Below, one piece after another: positions 50,812-60,093 of a stretch of DNA of 64,000 nucleotides. The stretch spans positions 62,001-126,000 of the forward strand of contig NZ_RBDY01000016.1 of assembly GCF_003626575.1 (NCBI RefSeq). Direction: 5' to 3'. The first letter of the stretch is position 1. Each line of letters starts with the position of its first letter. A program made the translations under genes and the position numbers. The stretch is from Streptomyces radicis. GTDB taxonomy: Bacteria; Actinomycetota; Actinomycetes; Streptomycetales; Streptomycetaceae. The notes under the pieces were generated by a model. The model was given only the letters and a program-made list of their open reading frames with translations, did no database searches and had not been told where the DNA came from.

Positions 50812-50886
50812 GTGTCCCGTCAAGTCTGAGCCGGGCCGTGTCAGAGCCGCATCAAGGAATGACCGATCGTGCTCGGGCGGGGGTTC

Positions 50887-50926
50887 CCTGAAGGGGTCAG
50901 CAACACCGACCCCTGTCCCCTTCAGG
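50887..50926 (+). promoter_or_regulatory. Leader hairpins of the kdp operon that can sequester the ribosome binding site
   Basis: CCTGAAGGGG (50887-50896) pairs perfectly with CCCCTTCAGG (50917-50926), burying the AGG of the AGGAG that serves the ORF at 50935. Inside, GGGGTC (50893-50898) can instead pair with GACCCC (50908-50913), which would free that site. The two structures exclude each other, as in riboswitch-like or attenuator leaders. Confidence 0.45.
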
Positions 50927-50934
50927 AGCATTCG

Positions 50935-51018
50935 ATGGCCGATGTGGTCTTCGTCCTCGTCACCGTGGCGGGCTTCGCCCTGGTGGCGCTCGTCGCCCAA
51001 GGGGTGACGAAGCTGTGA
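50935..51018 (+). CDS. 27-residue single-span membrane peptide before kdpF
   Basis: MADVVFVLVTVAGFALVALV followed by AQGVTKL is one hydrophobic helix with a short basic end. It starts at ATG 50935 behind AGGAGC and overlaps the kdpF GTG by four bases, so it is part of the kdp operon. It resembles KdpF in size and topology and could be a second lipid-like stabiliser of the pump or a regulatory peptide. I recall similar small peptides before kdpF in other actinomycetes. Confidence 0.7.
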   Translation: MADVVFVLVTVAGFALVALVAQGVTKL

Positions 51019-51104
51019 CCGCTGAGAACATCGCGGGCCTGTGCGTGTCCGTGGCACTGCTCGGATATCTCGTCCTGGCCCTGCTGTTCCCCGAGAAGTT
51101 CTGA
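51015..51104 (+). CDS. kdpF: Potassium-transporting ATPase subunit KdpF
   Basis: The 29-residue single-span peptide reads VTAENIAGLCVSVALLGYLV then LALLFPEKF. The LALLFPEKF end is the hallmark of KdpF, which stabilises the KdpABC complex in the membrane. The GTG start overlaps the preceding stop (GTGA), and kdpA follows after 9 bp. Confidence 0.9.
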   Translation: MTAENIAGLCVSVALLGYLVLALLFPEKF

Positions 51105-51113
51105 GCGCCCGCC

Positions 51114-52778
51114 GTGAACGAATCTCTCGCGGACATACTCGCGGTCTCCGCCCTGATCGTGGCGCTCGTGCTCGTGCACCGCCCGCTGGGCGACTACATG
51201 GCCGCCGTCTACTCGAGCACGAGGCACCTGCGCGTCGAGCGGTGGATCTACCGCTCGATCGGCGCCGATCCCGACGCGGAGATGCGCTGGACCGCCTATC
51301 TACGCGGGGTGCTGGCGTTCTCGTTCGTCGGTGTCCTCTTCCTCTACCTGCTCCAGCGGGTCCAGAACCACCTCCCCTGGTCCCTCGGCTTCGACCCGAT
51401 CACGCCGGACCAGGCGTTCAACACCGCCGTGTCGTTCGTGGCCAACACGAACTGGCAGTCCTACTCGGGCGAGGCGGCCATGGGCCACCTCGTCCAGGCC
51501 GGCGGCCTCGCCGTGCAGAACTTCGTCTCCGCCGCCGTCGGGATGGCCGTGGCCGTCGCCCTCGTGCGCGGCTTCGCGCGCTTCCGCACGGGCGAGCTCG
51601 GCAACTTCTGGGCCGACCTGGTGCGCGGCACGATCCGCGTCCTGCTGCCGATCTCGGTGCTCTTCGCGATCGTCCTGGTCGCGCTCGGTACCATCCAGAA
51701 CTTCTCGGACATCCAGCAGGTCCAGACGCTCACCGGCACCGATCAGAGCGTCACCGGCGGGCCCGTGGCGTCCCAGGAGGCCATCAAGCACCTGGGCACC
51801 AACGGCGGCGGCTTCTACAACGCCAACTCCGCCCATCCGTTCTCCAGCCCCGACGCGATCAGCAACATGCTGCTGATCTTCCTGATCCTGGTGATCCCGT
51901 TCTCGATGCCGCGCACGTTCGGCAGGATGGTCGGCAACGTCAAGCAGGGCTGGACGATCGTCGCCGCGATGGGCGTGATCTGGCTGGCCGGCGTCATCGC
52001 CGTCACCGTCGTCGAGCACCAGGCGCCCGGCACGGCGTCGCAGCTGGCGGGCGGGTCGATGGAGGGCAAGGAGCAGCGGTTCGGCGAGGGCGCCTCCTCG
52101 CTGTTCGCGGTCTCCACCACCATGACCTCGACCGGGGCGATCAACTCCTTCCACGACTCCTTCCAAGGGCTCTCGGGCGGCGTGCTGATCTTCGGCATGG
52201 TGCTCGGCGAGGTCGCCCCTGGCGGCGTCGGCTCCGGCCTCTACGGGATGCTGATGCTGGCCGTGATCGCGGTGTTCATCTCCGGGCTCATGGTCGGCCG
52301 CACGCCCGAGTACCTGGGCAAGAAGCTCGGCGCGCGCGAGATCAAGCTCGCGGCCCTCTACATCCTGGTCACCCCGGCCCTGGTGCTCGGCGGCACCGCC
52401 TACGCCATGGCCAACGGCGACGGCGAGGAGGCGATGACCAACGTCGGCGCCCATGGCTTCTCCGAGGTCCTCTACGCCTACGCGTCCGCGTCGAACAACA
52501 ACGGCAGCGCGTTCGCGGGCCTCGGCGCCAACACGGAGTTCTTCAACACCACGCTCGGCCTGTGCATGCTGCTCGGCCGCTTCCTGCCCATGGTGTTCGT
52601 CCTCGCCCTGGCCGGCTCGCTGGCCGAGCAACGGCGCGTCCCCGTCACCGCGGGCACGCTGCGCACCCACCAACCCCTCTTCGCCGGGATGCTCGTGGCC
52701 AGCACGGTCGTCGTCGCCGGCCTCACGTTCTTCCCCGCACTCTCCCTCGGCCCCCTCGCGGAAGGACTCGCGACATGA
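51114..52778 (+). CDS. kdpA: Potassium-transporting ATPase subunit KdpA
   Basis: The 554-residue channel-like subunit binds and passes K+. The four selectivity-filter loops are visible: TNWQSYSG, TNGGGFYN, TSTGAINS and SNNNGSAFAG. There are ten transmembrane segments. GTG 51114 is the start. The stop overlaps the kdpB start by four bases (ATGA). It belongs to the superfamily of K+ transporters and delivers K+ to KdpB. Confidence 0.96.
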   Translation: MNESLADILAVSALIVALVLVHRPLGDYMAAVYSSTRHLRVERWIYRSIGADPDAEMRWTAYLRGVLAFSFVGVLFLYLLQRVQNHLPWSLGFDPITPDQAFNTAVSFVANTNWQSYSGEAAMGHLVQAGGLAVQNFVSAAVGMAVAVALVRGFARFRTGELGNFWADLVRGTIRVLLPISVLFAIVLVALGTIQNFSDIQQVQTLTGTDQSVTGGPVASQEAIKHLGTNGGGFYNANSAHPFSSPDAISNMLLIFLILVIPFSMPRTFGRMVGNVKQGWTIVAAMGVIWLAGVIAVTVVEHQAPGTASQLAGGSMEGKEQRFGEGASSLFAVSTTMTSTGAINSFHDSFQGLSGGVLIFGMVLGEVAPGGVGSGLYGMLMLAVIAVFISGLMVGRTPEYLGKKLGAREIKLAALYILVTPALVLGGTAYAMANGDGEEAMTNVGAHGFSEVLYAYASASNNNGSAFAGLGANTEFFNTTLGLCMLLGRFLPMVFVLALAGSLAEQRRVPVTAGTLRTHQPLFAGMLVASTVVVAGLTFFPALSLGPLAEGLAT

Positions 52779-54880
52779 GCACCTCGACGCCGGTCCGCCC
52801 ACGACCGGAGAAGACCCCGCAACGCCCCAAGGACCAGGCGTCCAGGGCCCGCGTCCGCCACGGCGCCTTCGACCCCGCGCTCCTGTGGGAGTCGCTGCCC
52901 GAGGCGTTCCGCAAGCTGGACCCGCGGCTGCTCGTCAGGTCGCCCGTCATGTTCGTGGTCGGCGTCGGCTCGCTGCTCACCACGGTGCTCGCGCTCACCG
53001 ACCCGGGCGACTGGTTCGGCTGGACCATCGCCGCGTGGCTGTGGCTGACCGTGCTGTTCGGCAACCTCGCCGAGGCCGTCGCCGAGGGCCGCGGACGGGC
53101 GCAGGCCGACTCGCTGCGCAGGGCGCGCACCGACACCATGGCCCGCAGGCAGGGACAGGGCGGCGAGGAGCGGGTGCTCGGCACCGAGCTGCGTCTCGGC
53201 GACCGCGTCGTGTGCGAGGCGGGCGATGTCATCCCCGGTGACGGCGACGTCATCGAGGGCGTCGCCTCGGTCGACGAGTCCGCCATCACCGGCGAGTCGG
53301 CCCCCGTCATCCGCGAGTCCGGCGGCGACCGCTCCGCGGTCACCGGCGGTACCCGGGTGCTGTCCGACCGGATCGTGGTCAGGATCACCGCCAAGCCGGG
53401 TGAGACGTTCCTCGACCGCATGATCAGCCTTGTCGAGGGCGCCGCCCGGCAGAAGACGCCCAACGAGATCGCGCTCAACATCCTGCTGGCGAGCCTGACC
53501 GTGGTCTTCCTGATGGCGGTCGTCACGCTCCAGCCGTTCGCCGTCCACGCGGGCGCCGAGCAGTCCCTCGTGGTGCTCACCGCGCTGCTGGTCTGCCTCA
53601 TCCCGACCACGATCGGCGCGCTGCTGTCCGCGATCGGCATCGCGGGGATGGACCGCCTGGTGCAGCGCAACGTCCTGGCGACGTCGGGGCGCGCGGTCGA
53701 GGCGGCGGGCGACGTGTCGACGCTGCTGCTCGACAAGACCGGCACGATCACCCACGGCAACCGGCAGGCGTCCGTCCTCGTGACCGCCCCCGGGGTCGCC
53801 GAGGCCGAGCTCGCCGACGCGGCGCAGCTGTCGTCCCTCGCGGACGAGACGCCCGAGGGCCGCTCGATCGTCGCGCTCGCCCTCGCGCGCCACGGGCGCG
53901 GGGAGCGTTCGAGGGAGTCGGTCGAGGGCGCCGCGTGGGTGCCGTTCACCGCGGGGACCCGGATGTCCGGCGTGGACGCGGGCTCCGTGCGGATCCGCAA
54001 GGGCGCCGTCGGCGCGGTCACCGGCTGGGTGACCGAGCGGGGCGGCACCGTTCCCGCCCCGATCCTGGGCGCCGTCGAGGCCATCAGCTCGGGCGGCGGC
54101 ACCCCGCTGCTCGTCGCGGAGGAGCGGGAAGGGACCGCGCGCGTGCTCGGCGCCGTCCACCTCAAGGACGTCGTCAAGGAGGGCATGGCGGAACGGTTCG
54201 CCGAGCTGCGGCGGATGGGCATCAGAACGGTCATGATCACCGGCGACAACGCCAGGACCGCCAAGGCCATCGCCGAGGAGGCGGGCGTCGACGACTACCT
54301 CGCCGAGGCCACCCCCGAGGACAAGATGGCGCTCATCCGCCGCGAGCAGGCGGGCGGCCGCCTCGTCGCCATGACGGGCGACGGCACCAACGACGCCCCC
54401 GCCCTCGCCCAGGCCGACGTCGGGGTCGCCATGAACACCGGCACCTCCGCCGCCAAGGAGGCCGGGAACATGGTCGACCTGGACTCCGACCCGACCAAGC
54501 TGATCGAGATCGTGCAGATCGGCAAGCAGCTGCTCATCACGCGCGGCGCGCTGACCACGTTCTCCATCGCCAACGACATCGCGAAGTACTTCGCGATCAT
54601 CCCCGCGATGTTCGCGGTGGCCTACCCGAGCCTGAACGACCTCAACATCATGGGGCTCTCCTCGCCCGAGTCGGCCATCCTCTCCGCGGTCGTCTTCAAC
54701 GCGCTGATCATCGTGGGCCTGGTGCCGCTCGCCCTGCGCGGCGTCGGCTACCGGCCGATGGGCGCGGAGCAGATGCTCCGCCGCAACATCGCCGTCTACG
54801 GCGTCGGCGGCCTGATCGCCCCGTTCCTCGGGATCAAGCTGATCGACATGCTCATCTCCCTCATCCCCGGCATTGGGTGA
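52775..54880 (+). CDS. kdpB: Potassium-transporting P-type ATPase subunit KdpB
   Basis: The 701-residue P-type ATPase energises high-affinity K+ uptake. The phosphorylated aspartate is D320 in DKTGTITHG, the A-domain loop is TGESAPV, and the hinge is TGDGTNDAPALAQADVGVAM. The N-terminal ~30 residues are Pro/Arg-rich and longer than in E. coli. The start overlaps the kdpA stop, and kdpC follows after 5 bp, so all are coupled. Confidence 0.97.
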   Translation: MSTSTPVRPRPEKTPQRPKDQASRARVRHGAFDPALLWESLPEAFRKLDPRLLVRSPVMFVVGVGSLLTTVLALTDPGDWFGWTIAAWLWLTVLFGNLAEAVAEGRGRAQADSLRRARTDTMARRQGQGGEERVLGTELRLGDRVVCEAGDVIPGDGDVIEGVASVDESAITGESAPVIRESGGDRSAVTGGTRVLSDRIVVRITAKPGETFLDRMISLVEGAARQKTPNEIALNILLASLTVVFLMAVVTLQPFAVHAGAEQSLVVLTALLVCLIPTTIGALLSAIGIAGMDRLVQRNVLATSGRAVEAAGDVSTLLLDKTGTITHGNRQASVLVTAPGVAEAELADAAQLSSLADETPEGRSIVALALARHGRGERSRESVEGAAWVPFTAGTRMSGVDAGSVRIRKGAVGAVTGWVTERGGTVPAPILGAVEAISSGGGTPLLVAEEREGTARVLGAVHLKDVVKEGMAERFAELRRMGIRTVMITGDNARTAKAIAEEAGVDDYLAEATPEDKMALIRREQAGGRLVAMTGDGTNDAPALAQADVGVAMNTGTSAAKEAGNMVDLDSDPTKLIEIVQIGKQLLITRGALTTFSIANDIAKYFAIIPAMFAVAYPSLNDLNIMGLSSPESAILSAVVFNALIIVGLVPLALRGVGYRPMGAEQMLRRNIAVYGVGGLIAPFLGIKLIDMLISLIPGIG

Positions 54881-54885
54881 CCCTT

Positions 54886-55494
54886 ATGTCCTTCAACCCA
54901 CGTGTCATGGCGCGCCCCCTGTGGGCGGCGCTCAGGGCGCTTCTCGTCCTCACCCTGGTCACCGGCGTGATCTACCCGGCGGTGATCACGGGCGTGGCGC
55001 AGGCGGCGTTCTCCGGCAAGGCCAACGGCTCGATGGTCGAGGCGGACGGCCGCGAGGTCGGCTCCGAGCTGATCGGCCAGACCTGGAACGACGCGGACGG
55101 CGACCCCGATCCGCGGTGGTTCCAGCCCCGCCCGTCCCACAGCGGCTACGACCCAGGCGCCACAGGATCGGGCCAGCTCGGCGCGAGCGACCCCACGCTG
55201 GTGGAGACGGTCGCCGAGGCCAGGCGGCAGGTCGCCACGTTCAACGGCGTGCGCGAGGACGAGGTGCCGCCCGACGCCGTCACCGGCTCGGGGTCCGCCG
55301 TCGACCCGCACATCTCGCCCGAGTACGCCGCGATCCAGACGCACCGGGTCGCCGAGGCCAACGACCTGTCGGCCGACGAGGTCGCGGGCCTGGTCGAGGA
55401 CCACATCGAGGGCCGTGACCTGGGCTTCCTCGGCAACGAACGGGTCAATGTCCTCGCACTCAACCTCGCCCTGCGCGAGCTGGCACAGGGCTGA
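54886..55494 (+). CDS. kdpC: Potassium-transporting ATPase subunit KdpC
   Basis: The 202-residue single-span subunit has the segment ALLVLTLVTGVIYPAVITGVAQ followed by the extracytoplasmic domain with GSELIGQTW, PRWFQPRPS and the DPHISPEYA motif. It assists ATP binding and complex stability. ATG 54886 is the start. The kdpD gene begins 89 bp later, so the sensor genes probably belong to the same transcript. Confidence 0.95.
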   Translation: MSFNPRVMARPLWAALRALLVLTLVTGVIYPAVITGVAQAAFSGKANGSMVEADGREVGSELIGQTWNDADGDPDPRWFQPRPSHSGYDPGATGSGQLGASDPTLVETVAEARRQVATFNGVREDEVPPDAVTGSGSAVDPHISPEYAAIQTHRVAEANDLSADEVAGLVEDHIEGRDLGFLGNERVNVLALNLALRELAQG

Positions 55495-55583
55495 ACACCG
55501 CCGCCTCCACGAGGCACCCGGCGCCCGCCCGCCCCCGTCCCGGGGCGGGCGTGCACCGACGGCGGGTGAGCGAGAATGGAAAC

Positions 55584-58154
55584 ATGGCACGTCGCGGCAG
55601 ACTGCGGATCTATCTGGGCGCCGCCCCCGGCGTGGGCAAGACCTACGCCATGCTCTCCGAGGCCCACCGGCGCGCCGAGCGCGGCACCGACCTGGTCGTC
55701 GCCCTTGTCGAGCACCACGACAGGCCCCGCACCCAGGTCCTCCTCCAGGGGCTCGAGCAGGTCCCGCGCACGGAGTTCAGGTACCGCGAGCGGGTCTTCA
55801 GCGAGATGGACGCGGACGCCGTGATCCGCCGCGCCCCGAAGGTCGCCCTCGTCGACGAGCTGGCCCACACCAATGTGCCGGGATCCCGCAACGAGAAGCG
55901 GTACCAGGACATCGAGGAGCTGCTCGACGCGGGCATCGACGTCATCTCCACGGTCAACATCCAGCACCTGGAGTCGCTCGGCGACGTCGTGGAGTCGATC
56001 ACCGGCGTCCGCCAGCGCGAGACCGTGCCGGACGAGGTCGTCCGCAGCGCCGAGCAGATCGAGCTGGTGGACATGGCGCCCGAGGCGCTGCGCCGCCGCA
56101 TGGCCCACGGGAACATCTACGCCCCCGACCAGGTGGACGCCGCCCTGTCGCACTACTTCAGACCCGGGAACCTGACGGCCCTGCGCGAGCTGGCGCTGCT
56201 GTGGACCGCCGACCGCGTGGACGCCTATCTCCAGCGGTACCGCAGCGAGCACGGCATACGGTCCACGTGGCACGCCAGGGAGCGCATCGTCGTCGGGCTC
56301 ACCGGCGGCCCCGAGGGCAGCACCCTGATCCGGCGCGCGGCCCGCATGGCGGCCAAGAGCTCGGGCAGCGAGGTGCTGGCCGTCTACGTCTCCCGCGCCG
56401 ACGGCCTGACCTCGGCGTCCCCGCGCGAGCTGGCCGCCCAGCGGACGCTGGTCGAGCAGCTCGGCGGATCGTTTCACCATGTGATCGGCGACGACATCCC
56501 CGCCTCGCTCCTCGACTTCGCCCGCGGGGTCAACGCCAACCAGATCGTGCTCGGCTCCAGCCGCCGCAAGGCGTGGCAGTACATCTTCGGGCCCGGCGTG
56601 GGCTCCACCGTGGCCCGCGAGTCGGGCTCCGACATCGACGTGCACATCGTCACCCACGACGAGGTGGCCAAGGGCCGGGGGCTGCCCTCGGCGCGCGGCG
56701 CCAGGCTGGGCCGCTCCCGGCTGATCACCGGCTGGATCATCGGCATCGCGGGTCCGCTGCTGCTGACCCTGGCGATGCCCGAGCCCTCGCCGGGCGCGGA
56801 GTTCGCCAGCGACGTGCTGCTGTTCCTCTCGGTCACCGTGCTGGCCGCCCTGACCGGCGGCCTCTACCCCGGCGTCGTCTCCGCCTTCGTCGGCTCCCTC
56901 CTGCTGAACTACTACTTCGCCAGGCCCACCCGCCAGTGGTCGGTCTCCGAGGGCCACAACGTCGTGGCGATCGTCGTGTTCTTCGCCATCGCCGTGGCCG
57001 TCGCCACCGTGGTGGACCGCTCGGCCCGCCGCACCCAGCAGGCGGCCAGGCTGCGCGCCGAGTCCGAGACGCTGACGCTGCTCGCCGGGAGCGTGCTGCG
57101 CGGCGAGGACTCGCTCACCGCCCTGCTCGAGCGGGCCAGGGAGACGTTCGGCATGGAGGCGGCCGCCCTGCTCGAGCGCGACCCCGAGCGCCGCAAGTGG
57201 TCCTGCGTCGGCAGCGTCTCCGTCACCGACCAGGCCCGCCCGCTCAACAAGCCCGACGACGCCGACGTGGACGTGCCGGTGGGCGACCGGACCATGCTCG
57301 CGCTCTCGGGCCGGGTGCTGCCCGCCGAGGACCGCCGCGTGCTGACCGCGTTCGCCGCCCACGCCGCGGCGATCCTGGACCGCCAGCGGCTCAAGGACGA
57401 GGCGGTCCGCGCGCACAAGCTGGCCGAGGGGAACAGGATCCGCACCGCCCTCCTCGCCGCCGTCTCGCACGACCTGCGCACCCCGCTCTCCGCGATCAAG
57501 GCCAGCGTCTCCAGCCTGCGCTCCGACGACGTCGCCTGGTCCGACGAGGACGAGGCCGACCTCCTCGAGGCCATCGAGCAGGGCGCGGACCGCCTCGACC
57601 AGCTGGTCGGGAACCTCCTGGACATGTCCAGGCTCCAGACGGGCACCGTCGAGCCGCTGATCCGCGAGATCGACCTGGACGAGGTGGTGCCGAGGGCGCT
57701 CACCGGCATGCCCGACGTCTCCCAGGTGCAGCTCGACATCCCCGAGTCGCTGCCGTTCGCCGCGGCCGACCCGGGCCTGCTGGAGCGCGGCGTCGCCAAC
57801 ATCGTGGAGAACGCCGTCAAGTACAGCCCCCAGGGCCAGCGCGTCCTCGTCCGCGCCAGCAGCCTCGGGAACACCGTCGAGCTGCGCGTCGTCGACCGGG
57901 GGCCCGGCGTTCCCGAGGGCGACAAGGAGCGGATATTCGAGCCGTTCCAGCGGTACGGGGACACCCCGAGGGGCAACGGCGTCGGCCTCGGGCTCGCCGT
58001 CGCCCGCGGCTTCGCCGAGGCGATGCACGGCACCCTGCACGCCGAGGACACCCCCGGCGGAGGGCTGACCATGGTGCTCACCCTCCCCACCGCACGCCAG
58101 ACGGCCAGGACAGAACGGGAGACAGCCCATGCACCGGGTCCTCGTGGTCGATGA
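55584..58154 (+). CDS. kdpD: Sensor histidine kinase KdpD
   Basis: The 856-residue kinase senses K+ limitation. The N-terminal KdpD domain (Walker A GAAPGVGKTYAML, Walker B VALVDELAHTNVPGSRN) covers about 1-215, and a universal-stress-protein-like domain about 230-365. Four transmembrane segments (about 380-470) carry a DUF4118-type module; then a GAF-like domain, the H-box VSHDLRTPLSAIKA and ATPase boxes (ENAVKYSP, GVGLGLAVARGF). In E. coli the Walker-like motif tunes the response, and c-di-AMP binds the USP part in some bacteria. ATG 55584 is preferred over GTG 55566. It overlaps kdpE by 26 bases. Confidence 0.95.
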   Translation: MARRGRLRIYLGAAPGVGKTYAMLSEAHRRAERGTDLVVALVEHHDRPRTQVLLQGLEQVPRTEFRYRERVFSEMDADAVIRRAPKVALVDELAHTNVPGSRNEKRYQDIEELLDAGIDVISTVNIQHLESLGDVVESITGVRQRETVPDEVVRSAEQIELVDMAPEALRRRMAHGNIYAPDQVDAALSHYFRPGNLTALRELALLWTADRVDAYLQRYRSEHGIRSTWHARERIVVGLTGGPEGSTLIRRAARMAAKSSGSEVLAVYVSRADGLTSASPRELAAQRTLVEQLGGSFHHVIGDDIPASLLDFARGVNANQIVLGSSRRKAWQYIFGPGVGSTVARESGSDIDVHIVTHDEVAKGRGLPSARGARLGRSRLITGWIIGIAGPLLLTLAMPEPSPGAEFASDVLLFLSVTVLAALTGGLYPGVVSAFVGSLLLNYYFARPTRQWSVSEGHNVVAIVVFFAIAVAVATVVDRSARRTQQAARLRAESETLTLLAGSVLRGEDSLTALLERARETFGMEAAALLERDPERRKWSCVGSVSVTDQARPLNKPDDADVDVPVGDRTMLALSGRVLPAEDRRVLTAFAAHAAAILDRQRLKDEAVRAHKLAEGNRIRTALLAAVSHDLRTPLSAIKASVSSLRSDDVAWSDEDEADLLEAIEQGADRLDQLVGNLLDMSRLQTGTVEPLIREIDLDEVVPRALTGMPDVSQVQLDIPESLPFAAADPGLLERGVANIVENAVKYSPQGQRVLVRASSLGNTVELRVVDRGPGVPEGDKERIFEPFQRYGDTPRGNGVGLGLAVARGFAEAMHGTLHAEDTPGGGLTMVLTLPTARQTARTERETAHAPGPRGR

Positions 58155-58809
58155 CGAGCCGCAGATCCTGCGGGCGCTCGTCATCAACCTCAAGGCGCGC
58201 AAGTACGAGGTCGACACCGCCGCCGACGGCGCCTCGGCCCTGCGCCTCGCGGCCGACCGGCACCCCGACGTGATCATCCTCGACCTCGGCCTGCCCGACA
58301 TGGACGGCGTCCGGGTCATCACCGGCATCCGCGGCTGGACCCGGGTCCCGATCATCGTCCTCTCCGCCCGCCACACCTCGGACGAGAAGGTCGAGGCGCT
58401 CGACGCGGGCGCGGACGACTACGTGACCAAGCCGTTCGGCATGGACGAGCTGCTGGCCCGGCTGCGCGCCGCGGTGCGCCGCGCCGAGCCCAGCGCCGCG
58501 GAGGACGAGGCCGTCGTGGAGATCGGCGGCTTCACCATCGACCTCGCGGCCAAGAAGGTCCACCGCGAGGGGCGCGACGTCCGCCTCACCCCGACCGAGT
58601 GGCACCTGCTCGAGGTGCTGATCCGCAACACCGGGCGCCTCGTCAGCCAGAAGCAGCTGCTCCAGGAGGTCTGGGGCCCGTCCTACGGCACCGAGACGAA
58701 CTATCTGCGGGTCTACATGGCGCAGCTGCGCCGCAAGCTCGAGGTCGACCCCTCGGAGCCACGCCATCTGATCACGGAGCCCGGCATGGGATACCGGTTC
58801 GAGCGCTGA
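58129..58809 (+). CDS. kdpE: Response regulator KdpE (OmpR family)
   Basis: The 226-residue regulator has an acidic pocket (VVDDEPQIL), a phosphoacceptor Asp in IILDLGLPDMDG, a conserved Lys (YVTKPFGMDELLAR) and a C-terminal winged helix (TPTEWHLLEVLIRNTGRLVSQKQLLQEVWG). It activates kdp transcription when phosphorylated by KdpD. The ATG lies inside the end of kdpD (26-base overlap). A hairpin follows its stop. Confidence 0.96.
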   Translation: MHRVLVVDDEPQILRALVINLKARKYEVDTAADGASALRLAADRHPDVIILDLGLPDMDGVRVITGIRGWTRVPIIVLSARHTSDEKVEALDAGADDYVTKPFGMDELLARLRAAVRRAEPSAAEDEAVVEIGGFTIDLAAKKVHREGRDVRLTPTEWHLLEVLIRNTGRLVSQKQLLQEVWGPSYGTETNYLRVYMAQLRRKLEVDPSEPRHLITEPGMGYRFER

Positions 58810-58816
58810 TCGGGAT

Positions 58817-58838
58817 CCGCCGGGCCAGGACCCGGCGG
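58817..58838 (+). terminator. Terminator after kdpE
   Basis: CCGCCGGG (58817-58824) pairs with CCCGGCGG (58831-58838) around CCAGGA, eight bases after the kdpE stop. Confidence 0.65.
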
Positions 58839-58863
58839 GGCCCGCCCACGTTACGCTGATGGC

Positions 58864-59274
58864 ATGAGTGCCGATGGTGGCTCGGGGACCCGGAAGCGCG
58901 GGGGGCGGCTGTGGCGGCTCCTGGGGCGGAACGGCCCCGGCGAGGGCGAGGATCTCAGCGCGGCGGACGAGCCTCCCGACGCCGGTTGCACCCGCATCGG
59001 GGACTGCGGCGAGGGCCCTGCCGGTCGCCCCGTGGTCCGGGTGACCGGTACGCTGCGCACCGTGACCGAGCGGACGGTGGCGGGCCTGCCCGCGCTCCAG
59101 GCCGAGTTGGACGACGGCAGCGCCTCGCTCCAGGTGGTCTGGCTGGGGCGGCGCGCCATCGCGGGCATCGAGCCAGGGCGTTCCCTCGTCGCCTCAGGGC
59201 GGGTCACGGTGACGCACGGCAGGCCGGTGTTGTTCAATCCCCGTTACCAGCTGCAACCCCGTGGACAGGAGTAG
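58864..59274 (+). CDS. OB-fold nucleic-acid-binding-domain protein
   Basis: The 136-residue protein has a basic N-terminus (RKRGGRLWRLLGRNG) and an OB-fold body (VVRVTGTLRTVTERTVAGLPALQAELDDGSASLQVVWLGRRAIAGIEPGRSLVASGRV), similar to the tRNA-anticodon/RecG wedge-type fold. It is conserved beside DUF3159 and TrkA genes in actinobacteria. Partner and function are unknown. The next gene starts 5 bp after its stop. Confidence 0.85.
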   Translation: MSADGGSGTRKRGGRLWRLLGRNGPGEGEDLSAADEPPDAGCTRIGDCGEGPAGRPVVRVTGTLRTVTERTVAGLPALQAELDDGSASLQVVWLGRRAIAGIEPGRSLVASGRVTVTHGRPVLFNPRYQLQPRGQE

Positions 59275-59278
59275 CCAG

Positions 59279-60076
59279 GTGAACCCACCGGAGCGCCGAG
59301 CGGACGAGGCAGGCCCCCCCGAGGTGGACGAGGCGGCGACGCGCGAGGCGTTCTTCGAGGCGTTCGGCGGCGTCCGCGGCATGGTGGAGACCACGGTCCC
59401 AGGCCTGGTCTTCGTGCTGAGCTACACGATCAACCGAAGCATCAACGTCTCGGCCGCCGCCGCCCTCAGCCTCTCCGCCGTGCTCCTGGTCGCCCGGCTC
59501 GCGCAGCGGGACACCGCCAAGCACGCGTTCGGCGGGATCTTCGGCGTCGCCTTCGGCGCCCTCTTCGCGATGATGTCCGGCGACGCGAAGAACTTCTACC
59601 TCCCCGGCATGCTCTACACCCTGGGCCTCGGCGTCGCCTATGTGGCCACCTCGCTCGCCGGGGTGCCGCTGCTCGGCGTGGTCCTGGGCCCGGTGTTCAA
59701 GGAGAACCTCTCCTGGCGCACCCGCAACCCAGGGCGCAAGGCGGCCTACACCAAGGCCAGTTACGTGTGGGGCGCGATCCTGCTCGGCAAGTCGGCGATC
59801 ACCTTCCCCATCTACTTCTGGGGCGACGCCACCCAGCTCGGCTGGCTCCGCGTGGCCCTCGGCATCCCGCCGTTCCTGCTCGCCGTCTACCTCACCTGGA
59901 TCATCCTGGTGAAGGCGCCGGCCCCGATCGACGTGATCGCGGAGTGGGAGGAGCGCGAGAAGGCCAAGGAGGCCGCGAAGGAGGCCGAGAAGAAGGCGGC
60001 GAGCAGCGGGGGGGCGGCCGAGGCGGGCCCGCCCGAGGGCGAGAAGGACCGGCTCGGCTCGCGCGCCTCCGACTGA
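59279..60076 (+). CDS. DUF3159 membrane protein
   Basis: The 265-residue protein has about six hydrophobic segments between residues 35 and 215 (GLVFVLSYTINRSINVSAAAALSLSAVLLVARLA, GIFGVAFGALFAMM, YLTWIILVKAPAPI) and a charged coiled tail (EEREKAKEAAKEAEKKAAS). The start is GTG 59279 behind CAGGAG; the in-frame GTG 59261 is less likely. Its position next to potassium gating genes is conserved. Function is unknown. Confidence 0.85.
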   Translation: MNPPERRADEAGPPEVDEAATREAFFEAFGGVRGMVETTVPGLVFVLSYTINRSINVSAAAALSLSAVLLVARLAQRDTAKHAFGGIFGVAFGALFAMMSGDAKNFYLPGMLYTLGLGVAYVATSLAGVPLLGVVLGPVFKENLSWRTRNPGRKAAYTKASYVWGAILLGKSAITFPIYFWGDATQLGWLRVALGIPPFLLAVYLTWIILVKAPAPIDVIAEWEEREKAKEAAKEAEKKAASSGGAAEAGPPEGEKDRLGSRASD

Positions 60077-60093
60077 CGCCCGCCCGCGCGTCC

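Noticed and set aside
55146..58376. A 1076-codon open frame antisense to kdpC-kdpE
   Set aside because: Same reason: a shadow of the kdp genes, with no recognisable domain and no ribosome binding site.
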